This document shows, piece by piece, positions 34,433 through 43,317 of a stretch of 64,000 nucleotides of DNA. The position numbers and the translations under genes are program-made. This DNA comes from JAZMZS01 sp045120955 (lineage in GTDB: Bacteria; Bacillota; Clostridia; Oscillospirales; CAG-272), in the NCBI GenBank assembly GCA_045120955.1, contig JBGVFH010000048.1, positions 3,437 through 67,436 on the forward strand, given 5' to 3'. The notes beneath the pieces are model-generated. The model did no database searches, had not been told where the DNA came from, and saw only the letters and a list, made by a program, of their open reading frames with translations. How positions within the stretch are numbered: position 1 is the stretch's first letter; each line of letters opens with the position of its first letter.

Positions 34433-34488
34433 AGATGTGATTTTTTACAAAACGAATGTTGCGGATTTTTGTATGCGGAGTTGTGAGT

Positions 34489-37400
34489 ATGAACAAGCCT
34501 TTTTGCGAATATTTTTTAAAATATCAGCCAAAAAAAGAGCATTTTGCCTTTATAGATAAAATTACCGATTGGAATGTGCGTATAGACAGAGAGTCACGCA
34601 GAGTTGAGATAGATGCGGCTCTTTGTGAGCATGTCAGTCAGCCGTTGATGTATGAAATAGAAAATTGCATAACCGAGGCATATTCATTGCTTTCTACAAG
34701 AATTTTTCCCAGATATGACTCCTCCGAATTTGGCTTGTCTGCAATGAAAGAGATAATAAACGAGGCATTGCGTACCGGACTTGTAAATAACGGTTTTTTT
34801 GACGGAGCAAGCTATGAGATAGGCGATGAGAAGGTCTGCATAAAGATACCGTTTCTTGAGTCAGGGGTGGATTATCTTGCCGCTACAAAGTGCAAAAGCA
34901 TCATCTCTGCCATAATCGACAAGCGTTACGGCTTGACACGTGAGATAGTGATAGAGTGCAGCGATGATTGTGAACAGAGAAACAGAGAGCGGCAGGCGTC
35001 GCTTGACAGGCTGCTGTATGATTATGATAAAAAGATAAAAGCTGATGCTGCCGTATATGATGAGCGCATAAAAAATGCTCCTCCACCTGAGGAGCGGCCT
35101 TCATATTCGGGAAATTCGTCTTTCGGCGGTTGGAGCAGAAAACCAAAAAGGGAAGTGCCGATAGTTGAGCATGATGCATCGGTATATAATGCTCTGCGCA
35201 ATAAAATATCGGCTGATGCGGGAGTCGACCTGCAGCCTCAGCCGCAAAACGGCAGCCCATCCGACTTTGATTTCCTTGAAAATAAGGACGGCAGGATAAT
35301 ATCGGGGCTGATGACTTTTGACACTGCAGAGTGCGAGTATTTGCTCGGAAACGCTATAGATTTTGATGCGATGCTGCCTATAGAAGCACTTAACTGCGAG
35401 CGAAGGGACGTTTGCTTTTGCGGTGAGGTATTTGAAAGCGAAAAAGAAGAAAACCGCAAGGGAGACAGGTTTAATATCACTATCGGTATAACAGACAATG
35501 CCTCTTCGATCTATCTTAAATTCAGCAAGCCGAAGACCGAATGCTCATGGCTTGACGGTATAAAGCCCGGCAAGGCTGTTGCTGTAAAGGGCAATGTTGC
35601 GAGAAGTGAGTTTGATGGTGAGTTTAATGCAAATCCAAAGTCCGTAGCTCTTATAAAGCGGGTGCTACGCTCCGATAATGCGCAAAAAAAGCGTGTTGAA
35701 CTGCATGTTCATACAAATATGTCCGCAATGGATGCGATAATCGTGCCAGATGATCTTGTTAAGACGGCAAAACGCTGGGGACACCCCAAAATCGCAGTAA
35801 CAGACCACGGAAATGTTCAGGCTTTCCCTGAGATAATGAAATCCGCAAGAAAGCAGGAATACGATGTAATCTACGGTATGGAGGCATATTATGTTGACGA
35901 TACCGAGGGGGCTGTCAACGGTGATAAGAACGAAAGCTTTGACGGCGAATTCGTAATTTTCGATATTGAGACTACGGGACTGTCTCCTCTCAACTGTAAG
36001 ATAACCGAAATAGGCGCCGTTTTAATGAAGGACGGAGAGATCATTGACAATTTCAATACTTTCGTAAATCCGGGCGTACACATTCCCGAAAATATTACGG
36101 CGCTTACCTCTATAACGGACGAGATGGTGGCGGATGCGCCGGATATATCCGAAGCTTTACCGAAATTTCTTGAGTTTGTCGGAGACAGAATACTTATTGC
36201 CCACAACGCAAATTTTGATATAGGTTTTATCAGAGTTGCGGCGGAGGAGCTGAAAATTCCGTTTTCAAATACATATATAGACACGGTTGCGCTGTCGAGA
36301 TATCTCAACCCCGAGCTTAAAAATCACAAGCTTGATACCTTAGCAAAATATTTTTCGCTTGGAGACTTTAACCACCACAGAGCGTGCGACGATGCGCATA
36401 TGCTCGGACTTATATTTATTAAAATGACAGAAAAGCTCCGCGGCGAAGGCGTTTTTGATACGGCAGGCATGGTAAAGTCTATGGCTGATAAGTGTGACCC
36501 GTCAAAGCTTAAGACGTATCACATGATAATGCTTGTAAAAAATTATACGGGACTCAAAAATCTCTACAAGCTTATTTCAAGCAGTTATCTTGAGTATTAT
36601 TATAAAAAGCCGAGAATTCCGAAAAGCCTTCTTGACAGATACAGAGAAGGTATCATTTTAGGTTCTGCGTGCGAGCAAGGCGAGCTTTTCAGAGCGGTTC
36701 TTGAGGGAAAGAGCGAGAGCAGTATAAAGAAAATAGCAGAGTATTATGACTATTTGGAGATACAGCCCATCTGCAATAACCGTTTTCTTGTAGACGAGGG
36801 AAAGGTAAAGGATGACGAAGGGCTGAGAGATCTCAACCGCCGTATCGTTGAGCTTGGAAAAGAGCTCGGAAAACCTGTGTGTGCTACCTGCGATGCTCAT
36901 TTCTTAAACAAAGAGGATGAGATATACAGAAAGATACTGCTTGCAGGTATGAAATTCAGAGATGCAGACAAGGATGTCGGCATATATCTGCGTACGACCG
37001 AGGAGATGCTCGAAGAGTTTTCATATCTCGGGGAAAAGGACGCATATGACGTCGTTGTGGAAAACACAAACCGTATTGCCGATATGTGTGAGTCGATATT
37101 GCCTATACCCGACGGCACCTTTACCCCCAATATGGAAGGCGCGGAGGAGGAGCTTCAGTCGAGCTGCTGGAACAGAGCAAAGTCAATGTACGGCGACCCG
37201 TTACCCGATATCGTTAAAAACAGACTGCAAAAGGAGCTTGACTCTATCATAAAGCACGGATTTGCCGTTCTTTACATGATTGCTGTAAAGCTTGTTGCGT
37301 ATTCGGAGAGTCAGGGTTATCTTGTAGGCTCAAGAGGTTCGGTCGGTTCCTCCTTTGTTGCGACTATGTCGGGTATATCGGAGGTTAATCCCCTGCCGCC

Positions 37401-38991
37401 GCATTACTACTGCCCGAAATGTCAGTATTCGGAGTTCTTTACCGACGGAAGCGTAGGCTCGGGATTTGACTTGCCCGATAAGTATTGTCCGAATTGCCAA
37501 ACCAAGCTCATCGGCGAGGGGCATGATATTCCTTTTGAAACCTTCCTTGGCTTCTACGGAGACAAATCTCCCGATATCGACCTCAATTTTTCGGGTGAAG
37601 TTCAAGGAAAGGTCCATAAATATACAGAAGAGCTTTTCGGTGAGGGCAACGTGTTCCGCGCAGGAACCATAGGTACTCTTGCGTCAAAGACGGCGTACGG
37701 CTTTGTTGCAAAGTATCTTGAGGGAAAGGGGATATCCGCCTCAAAAGCGGAGATAAACCGTATTATCGGAAACTGCGTCGGTGTCAAGCGAACGACCGGT
37801 CAGCATCCGGGTGGTATCATAGTAATTCCGAGAGAATACGAGGTTTATGACTTTACTCCCGTTCAGCATCCTGCGGACGACCCTAACTCCGATATAATTA
37901 CCACGCACTTTCAGTTCTCGTATCTTCACGATACTATACTCAAGCTTGACGAGCTCGGACACGATATTCCGACCAAATATAAGTGGCTTGAGAAGTATAC
38001 AAACACAAGTGTAATGGATGTTCCTATGAACGATTCGAATGTGTACGCTCTTTTTGCCTCGACCGCCCCCTTGGGAATAAGGAGCGAGGATATAGACGCA
38101 AATTTGGGAACATACGGTCTTCCCGAATTTGGCACAAGGTTCGTTATGAAGATGGTTGAAGAAGCGAAACCGAAAAATTTTGCCGATCTTCTCCAGATAT
38201 CGGGTCTGTCGCACGGTACAGATGTATGGACAGGAAACGCACAAGACCTTATAAACGACGGTATTTGCACTATATCAAATGTTATAGGATGCCGTGACAA
38301 CATTATGAACGACCTTATCGCATACGGACTTGAAAATTCGCTTGCGTTTAAGATAATGGAGTCCGTAAGAAAGGGAAAAGGTCTGACAGATGAGTGGGAA
38401 CAGGAAATGATTGCGCATAATGTGCCCGATTGGTATATCATGTCCTGCAAAAAGATAAAGTATATGTTCCCGAAAGCACATGCGGCGGCATACGTTATGT
38501 CCGCTATACGCCTTGGTTGGTATAAGGTAAACTATCCCGTAGAGTTTTACGCGGCTTTTTTCACCGTTGCACCAGGGGGCTTTGACGCAGAGATAGTTCT
38601 CGGCGGAATGAGCTCCGTAAACAGATATATAAAGGAAGTGGACGAAAAGGGTAAGGAGGCATCACAGAAGGATAAGGAGCTTCAAAACACTCTGTACCTT
38701 GTGCGTGAGGCTCTTGCGAGAAAAATCGTATTTTTGCCAATCGACCTGTATAAATCCGATGCAAGGGCATTTACCATAGAGGACGGAAAAATAAGACTTC
38801 CGTTTTCGACACTCAACGGTCTCGGTGAGCGTGCGGCGCAAAGTATAGTTGAGGCTCGGGTAAATGGCGAGTTTTCATCAAAGGAAGATCTAAAGAACAG
38901 AGCACAGCTTTCAAAATCTGTTCTTGATGTTTTCGACAAGGTCGGTGTTACCTCGTCCATGACAGAAACAGACCAGCTTACTTTCTTTTAA
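34489..38991 (+). CDS. polC: DNA polymerase III subunit alpha, Gram-positive type PolC
   Basis: The main replicative polymerase of Firmicutes, with built-in proofreading. The 1,500-residue protein starts at the ATG at 34489 after GCGGAGTTG; an earlier in-frame ATG at 34456 has no ribosome site. In order there are an N-terminal domain, an OB-fold and a PHP domain (HVHTNMSAMD, about residue 405). The DEDDh 3'-5' exonuclease comes next (FVIFDIETTGLSP at about 487, HNANFDIGF, HRACDDAHML). A zinc finger with CPKC and CPNC (about 974-1003) follows, then the polymerase active site with SPDIDLNFSGE (about 1027). In many Clostridia polC is the last gene of the rpsB-ispG cluster; here it is read divergently from rpsB. 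Confidence 0.98.
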   Translation: MNKPFCEYFLKYQPKKEHFAFIDKITDWNVRIDRESRRVEIDAALCEHVSQPLMYEIENCITEAYSLLSTRIFPRYDSSEFGLSAMKEIINEALRTGLVNNGFFDGASYEIGDEKVCIKIPFLESGVDYLAATKCKSIISAIIDKRYGLTREIVIECSDDCEQRNRERQASLDRLLYDYDKKIKADAAVYDERIKNAPPPEERPSYSGNSSFGGWSRKPKREVPIVEHDASVYNALRNKISADAGVDLQPQPQNGSPSDFDFLENKDGRIISGLMTFDTAECEYLLGNAIDFDAMLPIEALNCERRDVCFCGEVFESEKEENRKGDRFNITIGITDNASSIYLKFSKPKTECSWLDGIKPGKAVAVKGNVARSEFDGEFNANPKSVALIKRVLRSDNAQKKRVELHVHTNMSAMDAIIVPDDLVKTAKRWGHPKIAVTDHGNVQAFPEIMKSARKQEYDVIYGMEAYYVDDTEGAVNGDKNESFDGEFVIFDIETTGLSPLNCKITEIGAVLMKDGEIIDNFNTFVNPGVHIPENITALTSITDEMVADAPDISEALPKFLEFVGDRILIAHNANFDIGFIRVAAEELKIPFSNTYIDTVALSRYLNPELKNHKLDTLAKYFSLGDFNHHRACDDAHMLGLIFIKMTEKLRGEGVFDTAGMVKSMADKCDPSKLKTYHMIMLVKNYTGLKNLYKLISSSYLEYYYKKPRIPKSLLDRYREGIILGSACEQGELFRAVLEGKSESSIKKIAEYYDYLEIQPICNNRFLVDEGKVKDDEGLRDLNRRIVELGKELGKPVCATCDAHFLNKEDEIYRKILLAGMKFRDADKDVGIYLRTTEEMLEEFSYLGEKDAYDVVVENTNRIADMCESILPIPDGTFTPNMEGAEEELQSSCWNRAKSMYGDPLPDIVKNRLQKELDSIIKHGFAVLYMIAVKLVAYSESQGYLVGSRGSVGSSFVATMSGISEVNPLPPHYYCPKCQYSEFFTDGSVGSGFDLPDKYCPNCQTKLIGEGHDIPFETFLGFYGDKSPDIDLNFSGEVQGKVHKYTEELFGEGNVFRAGTIGTLASKTAYGFVAKYLEGKGISASKAEINRIIGNCVGVKRTTGQHPGGIIVIPREYEVYDFTPVQHPADDPNSDIITTHFQFSYLHDTILKLDELGHDIPTKYKWLEKYTNTSVMDVPMNDSNVYALFASTAPLGIRSEDIDANLGTYGLPEFGTRFVMKMVEEAKPKNFADLLQISGLSHGTDVWTGNAQDLINDGICTISNVIGCRDNIMNDLIAYGLENSLAFKIMESVRKGKGLTDEWEQEMIAHNVPDWYIMSCKKIKYMFPKAHAAAYVMSAIRLGWYKVNYPVEFYAAFFTVAPGGFDAEIVLGGMSSVNRYIKEVDEKGKEASQKDKELQNTLYLVREALARKIVFLPIDLYKSDARAFTIEDGKIRLPFSTLNGLGERAAQSIVEARVNGEFSSKEDLKNRAQLSKSVLDVFDKVGVTSSMTETDQLTFF

Positions 38992-39106
38992 TGCGCAGAT
39001 GTGTTAGTAATGTATAAACTAATATCGTCGGCAGCCTAAATACTATCGTTGGCTGATCGCTTGGTTGAATCATAACGAACACGATTTACAATAAAGAACA
39101 AATTAA

Positions 39107-39156
39107 AAAGAACAGACTAATTCCGAATTTTATCCGATATTAGTCTGTTCTTTTTC
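39107..39156 (+). terminator. Terminator downstream of polC
   Basis: AGAACAGACTAAT (39109-39121) pairs perfectly with 39139-39151, followed by TTTTCTTT. In the ~115 bases between the polC stop and this stem I see only a short imperfect duplication around 39022-39055. Confidence 0.85.
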
Positions 39157-39241
39157 TTTAAAGCGAAGTAATGCTCAAGTATATGCCTTTATTTGTTGGT
39201 TGCCGAGATGTTCTGTGCTTTTTGTGAAGGGAAGAGCGTTC

Positions 39242-40078
39242 TCAGCTTTTCTTTGATCTAAGTCTGCCGAGAACAAGCCCTACACAACTGCATGATGAAA
39301 AATCCGAGAGCATGATATCATCATAGTTTGGATTGAGTGAAACGAGTCTGTCTTTCCCAAATTTTTTAAAATAGCCCTGTCCGTCGCAGACAAATATGCC
39401 AAGCTCGCCATCCATAACGGAATTCTGTTCCTTTATAATAAGGATATCTCCGTCAGAGTAATCGGGCATCATACTGTCTCCGTTGACTCTGAGTGCGTAT
39501 GAAGCCTCGGTAACTTTCCCCGTATTTTTTACACGAATGGTCGTTACATCGTTGTTGTCAAGAAATTCACCGATACCTGCTGAAACCGGAGTGTTGTACA
39601 ACGGAAGCGTTCTGATAGTGTATTCAGCGGGAGAAGGTGTAATGGTGGCGGCTGCTGCCTTTTTGGACGTTTCTTCTTTGCTTGCCGTGACAGATGCGGG
39701 ACTCGACGGTTCTTTGGCTTCCGCCTTGCTTTCCGTAGCGTTACTGATTTCCTTGTCGTTTGCGGTCTGCACTCTGCTCAGCTCATTGCCGATAATAAGC
39801 TCAGCAAGATTTTTTCCGTATGAATCAAGCTTGCGGTATTTTTGAAGCAGCTCGATCTCTTCATTAGTATAGCTGCCGTCACACAATTCGCAAAGCTTGT
39901 CAACCGTTGTGTCGAGCGCCTTTGAGATTGCGATCGCCGCCGAAAGCTTTGGTTCTTCAATTATGCCTGAGAAAAGTTTTGAAAGTGTCCCGAGAGGAAT
40001 ACCGCATATCTTTGAAAGTTCATTTGTGGTATATCCTTTTTCTTTTTTTAGCTTTTTGGCATTTTCGATAAATGACAT
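39242..40078 (-). CDS. LexA/CI-like repressor (XRE HTH plus S24 self-cleaving domain)
   Basis: A 278-residue transcription repressor. The N-terminal XRE helix-turn-helix (about residues 4-62: TTNELSKICGIPLGTLSKLFSG) is followed by a low-complexity A/S/E/K linker (108-150). A C-terminal S24 peptidase fold comes last. The self-cleavage parts are all present: an Ala167-Gly168 dipeptide (PVSAGIGE), Ser202 in NGDSMMPDYSDGD, and the general-base Lys238 in GYFKKF. The start is the ATG at 40078 after AGGCGG; the frame is open 50 codons upstream through the promoter, which is not used. It is divergent from a small membrane-protein gene. Inverted ATTCC repeats lie in both promoters, so it probably represses itself and that gene. 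Confidence 0.87.
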   Translation of the reverse strand: MSFIENAKKLKKEKGYTTNELSKICGIPLGTLSKLFSGIIEEPKLSAAIAISKALDTTVDKLCELCDGSYTNEEIELLQKYRKLDSYGKNLAELIIGNELSRVQTANDKEISNATESKAEAKEPSSPASVTASKEETSKKAAAATITPSPAEYTIRTLPLYNTPVSAGIGEFLDNNDVTTIRVKNTGKVTEASYALRVNGDSMMPDYSDGDILIIKEQNSVMDGELGIFVCDGQGYFKKFGKDRLVSLNPNYDDIMLSDFSSCSCVGLVLGRLRSKKS

Positions 40079-40097
40079 TTTACACCGCCTGTATGTA

Positions 40098-40113
40098 ATT
40101 CCTAAATTGGAAT
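40098..40113. promoter_or_regulatory. Operator O1 for the S24 repressor
   Basis: A near-perfect 16-base inverted repeat ATTCCTAAATTGGAAT, lying between the repressor's -10 and its start codon. Binding would block the repressor's own transcription. Confidence 0.6.
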
Positions 40114-40129
40114 GATGTTTTGTGCTTGT

Positions 40130-40158
40130 ATTATAGCACCAAAAAATCGGTTTGTAAA
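40130..40158 (-). promoter_or_regulatory. Promoter of the S24 repressor gene
   Basis: Minus strand: TTTACA (40158-40153), a 17-bp spacer and TATAAT (40135-40130). O1 lies about 17-32 bases downstream of the -10. A further ATTCC half-site is at 40177-40181. Confidence 0.75.
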
Positions 40159-40221
40159 TAGTTTTTTGTAAATTAAATTCCAAAAAAAGAAAAATATTTT
40201 CAAAAAAGTCGTAAAAAGTTC

Positions 40222-40250
40222 TTGACAAATTCCAAATATGGATATATAAT
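40222..40250 (+). promoter_or_regulatory. Strong divergent promoter of the small membrane-protein gene
   Basis: Consensus TTGACA (40222-40227), a 17-bp spacer and TATAAT (40245-40250). The spacer is almost filled by an operator-like repeat, so a bound repressor would exclude RNA polymerase. Confidence 0.85.
40229..40243. promoter_or_regulatory. Operator O2 within the -35/-10 spacer
   Basis: ATTCCAAATATGGAT, an inverted repeat with the same ATTCC half-site and the same spacing as O1. A third half-site (ATTCC) is at 40262-40266 near the expected transcript start. Confidence 0.6.
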
Positions 40251-40295
40251 GTGCATACAGAATTCCAAAAGAAGACAAAAAACGAGGACTTTGAT

Positions 40296-40658
40296 ATGCA
40301 AAATTACAGAATTCCTGATTTTAATAAAAACAGAAGATATAACAATTTTTACGCAGTAAGTTCTGCAAATGCAAAAAAACCGATGTACTCCGCATCCTAT
40401 GCGAGAACAAATGCGTACCGCACCGGATATCGCAGTGCTTCTTCTCAGAGCTTTATGTATTTGCTTTTTAAAATGCTTGAAAAGCTATTGCTCAGTGACG
40501 GATTTGCGGCGGGCTTTTGCGGCGTTTCGTTTATCCTTGTCATAGGAATTGTCGGCGGTATCGAGTGCGGCAGGCTTTCTCTTGCAAGCGGTGTTGCTTT
40601 TTCCTCGATTCTGCTGGCTGCCGTCAGTATTTTGCTGTATAAGAAAAACAAGGAATGA
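40296..40658 (+). CDS. Small two-TM protein under the S24 repressor
   Basis: A 120-residue protein that I do not recognise. The first ~50 residues are polar, rich in Tyr, Arg, Asn and Ser (several SxxYxR-like stretches). Two hydrophobic segments follow (about 71-88 and 96-114), and it ends with the basic KKNKE. No signal peptidase site is evident; an inner-membrane hairpin with a cytosolic N-terminus is likely. The ATG at 40296 follows ACGAGGAC. It is driven by a consensus promoter with an operator in its spacer. By analogy with LexA-controlled small membrane proteins such as YneA in Bacillus it could be a damage-induced division or envelope factor, but there is no sequence similarity to support that. 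Confidence 0.7.
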   Translation: MQNYRIPDFNKNRRYNNFYAVSSANAKKPMYSASYARTNAYRTGYRSASSQSFMYLLFKMLEKLLLSDGFAAGFCGVSFILVIGIVGGIECGRLSLASGVAFSSILLAAVSILLYKKNKE

Positions 40659-40662
40659 CACC

Positions 40663-40863
40663 ATGAAAAGAGTTATAATATCCGATAAGATCAAGGCTTT
40701 TCGAAGAGAAAATAATCTCTCGCAAGAGAAATTCGGAAATATGATCGGAGTTTCGGCACAAGCAGTTTCAAAGTGGGAACGCTGCGAGTGTTATCCCGAT
40801 ATTACTTTTCTGCCCGAGCTTGCAAGAACGCTTAGCTGCTCCGTGGATGATTTTTTTGGGTAA
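40663..40863 (+). CDS. Small XRE-family HTH regulator
   Basis: A 66-residue protein made up of a single helix-turn-helix domain of the XRE (Cro/CI) type: IKAFRRENNLSQEKFGNMIGVSAQAVSKWER, then YPDITFLPELARTLSCSVDDFFG. There is no effector domain. The ATG at 40663 follows AAGGAATGAC, 4 bases after the membrane-protein stop, so the two are co-transcribed from the repressor-controlled promoter. It could act as a Cro-like second regulator of the same operators; this is inference. Confidence 0.8.
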   Translation: MKRVIISDKIKAFRRENNLSQEKFGNMIGVSAQAVSKWERCECYPDITFLPELARTLSCSVDDFFG

Positions 40864-40965
40864 ATGACAATAAATACAGCATAAAAGTGAGCAGCCGACG
40901 TAAGGCGGAAATTGCAGCAGTGGCGAAATTTACTATGCAAATTCCGTGCTTATTTCGGTGTAAGA

Positions 40966-41010
40966 TAAAACCACCCGAAGAAGGATGCTCTTGCTCCTTC
41001 TTCGGGTGGT
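40966..41010 (-). terminator. Terminator of gpr-spoIIP
   Basis: A perfect 16-bp stem ACCACCCGAAGAAGGA (40970-40985) with 40995-41010. On the minus strand it is followed by TTTTATC. On the plus strand it can also end the HTH gene, though the T run there is weaker. Confidence 0.85.
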
Positions 41011-41066
41011 TCGTTACTTTAAAGAATTTAAAGTATCGTTTGAGCGGTTGTGAGGTTTTATTGCTT

Positions 41067-42323
41067 TTACCATCCCTCGAGTATCAGCTCGGAAAGCGTA
41101 TCCGCAGCTATTTGTGCCGCACGCTTTGCCTCGCTCAGAGTGTTTCCGCATGAGCCTATTTCAAGAAGCATTGAGCCTTTGGTGTATTCTTGATTATATG
41201 AGCTTGCACGCAGAGACATTGTTCTCATCATGTTTTCGTATTTATTGTTCATTAATTCTGTAAATTTCAGCGCAAGCGTAAGGTTGCATCTCCAATTTGT
41301 ATGTGCTTCGCTGTTAAAGTCGCTCCCCATTACAGCCATAATTTGTGCCGTAGCTTCACCGTCTATGCTTGTAACAGGCTTGTATTTTACCTTGCTTTCG
41401 CTTATTATCGAGTCTCTGTGAACATCAAACACATATTGTATTGATGGGTATTTTTCAAGATATTCTTTTATTGTTTCGGCGGCACGGCTGTATGAATTTT
41501 TATAGGACTCCTTGTCGTGCATTATTTCGCAGTGAAGAGTGGGGATTCCGTTTTGGTTAAGTACACGAGCCATTTCCGCCCCTACTGCAACGACGTTTTT
41601 TGTTATATCCTCGCTTCTCGGCAGATTTGTGTTTTCGGAATACGAGATGCTTCCTTCTTCTGAGTAAGCTTCGGTTCCGTGTGTATGAATAATAAGTACT
41701 ACGGGGTCTATGGTCATATTATTGTTTATTTTCAGAGTGTATCCGTCCGTTTGCTTTGCCGAATTTATATATTCTTCTATGTTTATTTCGTACTCTGTCT
41801 GATTTGAAATTGATATTGTATCGCTTGATAGATCTGTTGCTACGATCGCATATTCTCCCTCGGGGATCTCCGAGCTGTCGGGCGGTATGCCGACTTGTAT
41901 CTGAGTGTCGTTGCGGTCGGATGTGTCCTTGCTTTCATGTGCATTGTTTTCGGAGGTTGTGTCTTGTATAGATGTGTTTTCTTTTGAGCCATCCTCAGAC
42001 GAATTTGCATCACCGAAGCTGCCGGACATAAGTATTTCGTATATGTTTCTGTCATCGCTTGACGGGTCTATTCCGAGAAAATCGGATGCAATGTAGCCAA
42101 GCACCGCTTCTGCGCTTATAAAGCTGTTTGCATTCGTAAACATATATATCAGAAAAGAAAAAACAGCGAGTATGCACAGCGATATGGAAGCAAGATACAC
42201 AGCCGTGCTGTTTTTCCTTGTCTGCCGAACGGTATATTCCTCTTTTTCATATTCCGTATCGGGCGTGCTGTTTTCTTCTTTTTCGGTATACAAGACAGGG
42301 AGAAGAGAATTGTTTTCCTGCAT
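41067..42323 (-). CDS. spoIIP: Stage II sporulation protein P (SpoIIP)
   Basis: A mother-cell peptidoglycan amidase/endopeptidase that drives septal thinning and engulfment with SpoIID and SpoIIM. The 418-residue protein has a cytosolic acidic start and a membrane segment at about 41-61. A low-complexity D/S/N/T linker follows, and then the catalytic domain with VLIIHTHGTEAY, VFDVHRDS and the C-terminal MLLEIGSCGNTLSEA. The histidines of HTH and VHRD fit the zinc-amidase site. The ATG at 42323 lies 6 bases from AAAAGGAG; a GTG just before it is too close. It follows gpr by 67 bases as in Bacillus. Confidence 0.95.
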   Translation of the reverse strand: MQENNSLLPVLYTEKEENSTPDTEYEKEEYTVRQTRKNSTAVYLASISLCILAVFSFLIYMFTNANSFISAEAVLGYIASDFLGIDPSSDDRNIYEILMSGSFGDANSSEDGSKENTSIQDTTSENNAHESKDTSDRNDTQIQVGIPPDSSEIPEGEYAIVATDLSSDTISISNQTEYEINIEEYINSAKQTDGYTLKINNNMTIDPVVLIIHTHGTEAYSEEGSISYSENTNLPRSEDITKNVVAVGAEMARVLNQNGIPTLHCEIMHDKESYKNSYSRAAETIKEYLEKYPSIQYVFDVHRDSIISESKVKYKPVTSIDGEATAQIMAVMGSDFNSEAHTNWRCNLTLALKFTELMNNKYENMMRTMSLRASSYNQEYTKGSMLLEIGSCGNTLSEAKRAAQIAADTLSELILEGW

Positions 42324-42390
42324 CACGGTCTCCTTTTAAAAGTTTGCTTTGGTTGGTTTCACTACAATGTATATTGCATTGCTCCTTTGA

Positions 42391-43269
42391 TTATTCTATA
42401 TAAATTTGGGCAGAATCATAAATTGCCCTTGACAGTATTTCTGACAAGATATCGGTTATTTCGTCAATCTCGTTGAGTGTCACGTAAAAGGATCTGCCGT
42501 TTTCGAGTATTTTTTCCATCTCGTCTCCGAATTGCTCAAGACCGCTTTTTGATAATGCGTCATAAACAAGCGTTGAGGAACTGACGACAGTTGGTATTCC
42601 GATGGATATTACAGAGCAGCCGAGGGTGTTTTCGTCTATCGTGTGACGCTTGTTTCCGACACCCGAGCCGGGAGTAAGACCTGTGTTCGATATTTGTATC
42701 GTTGAGGCAAGCCTCTCCGGTGCACGTGCGCAAAGCGAATCTACGATGATAACCGTGTCGGGTCTTGTTATTGATGCAGTACCTTTGAATATTTCGGCAC
42801 TTTCGATTCCGGTCTGTGACAGAACACCGGGGGCGAGTGCTGAGATCTTTTGAGTGTTTAGCGTTTTGAATATATCACTTTCATAAATACTTATGTGCCT
42901 TGTTACATTGAGCTTTGATACGCATTTCGGACCTATCGAATCGGATGTCAGATATTTGTTGCCGAGCCCTGCCACAAGGATGCTTTTGCTTTCTTTTGTC
43001 ATCAGGCTTTTTATTTCAGCGGAAACAGCTAAAACAAGATTTTCCTTTTGTTTATCGTCCATATTGCTTATTTTGCTGAAATATACGGTTGAATATTTTC
43101 CTGTTTTTGCCCCGCTGCATTCTTCGCCCTTTTTTGTTTTTACTTCCATGCATGCAATATCAAAGCCATAGACGTTTTTGCTTGAGTATTCCACATCATC
43201 TGCAGACGAGGGCTTGGCGGTTTGTGCCATTTCGCAGGCAAGCTGTGTATAGATATAATTTTTTATCAC
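42391..43269 (-). CDS. gpr: Germination protease GPR
   Basis: An aspartic-type protease that degrades small acid-soluble spore proteins at germination. About 292 residues. Motifs: VAGLGNKYLTSDSIGPK, LAPGVLSQTGIESAEI, IVDSLCARAPERLASTIQISNTGLTPGSGVGNKR (given in two parts, starting near residues 195 and 207) and ISIGIPTVVSSSTLV. The start is set at GTG 43269 because GAGGTG lies 6 bases upstream; a GTG three codons earlier has no ribosome site. The usual N-terminal propeptide is short here. It is preceded by a forespore-type promoter and followed by spoIIP. Confidence 0.95.
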   Translation of the reverse strand: MIKNYIYTQLACEMAQTAKPSSADDVEYSSKNVYGFDIACMEVKTKKGEECSGAKTGKYSTVYFSKISNMDDKQKENLVLAVSAEIKSLMTKESKSILVAGLGNKYLTSDSIGPKCVSKLNVTRHISIYESDIFKTLNTQKISALAPGVLSQTGIESAEIFKGTASITRPDTVIIVDSLCARAPERLASTIQISNTGLTPGSGVGNKRHTIDENTLGCSVISIGIPTVVSSSTLVYDALSKSGLEQFGDEMEKILENGRSFYVTLNEIDEITDILSEILSRAIYDSAQIYIE

Positions 43270-43286
43270 GATTTTCACCTCAGCGC

Positions 43287-43317
43287 TATTATAGACCCGT
43301 TATGATGCTTTTATTCA
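43287..43317 (-). promoter_or_regulatory. Candidate sigma-F/sigma-G promoter of gpr
   Basis: Minus strand: TGAATA (43317-43312), an 18-bp gap and TATAATA (43293-43287). TGAATA matches the forespore -35 consensus and TATAATA is 5 of 7 to CATACTA. In Bacillus gpr is transcribed by sigma-F and sigma-G. A sigma-A reading (TTGAAT, 19-bp spacer) is less good. Confidence 0.5.

Noticed and set aside
38992..39108. A tRNA-like stretch after polC (GGTTGAATC)
   Set aside because: No acceptor stem or anticodon arm can be formed around it; only a short imperfect duplication is present.
39242..40863. A prophage or integrated element signalled by the CI-like repressor
   Set aside because: No integrase, replication, packaging or structural genes and no attachment-site repeats are nearby; the flanks are polC and spoIIP-gpr.
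40890..40965. A possible fourth copy of the GGATCC element downstream of the XRE gene
   Set aside because: It contains AAATTTACTATGC and TTCCGTGC, which resemble parts of the element, but in permuted order and without GGATCC. Similarity is too weak to count as a copy.
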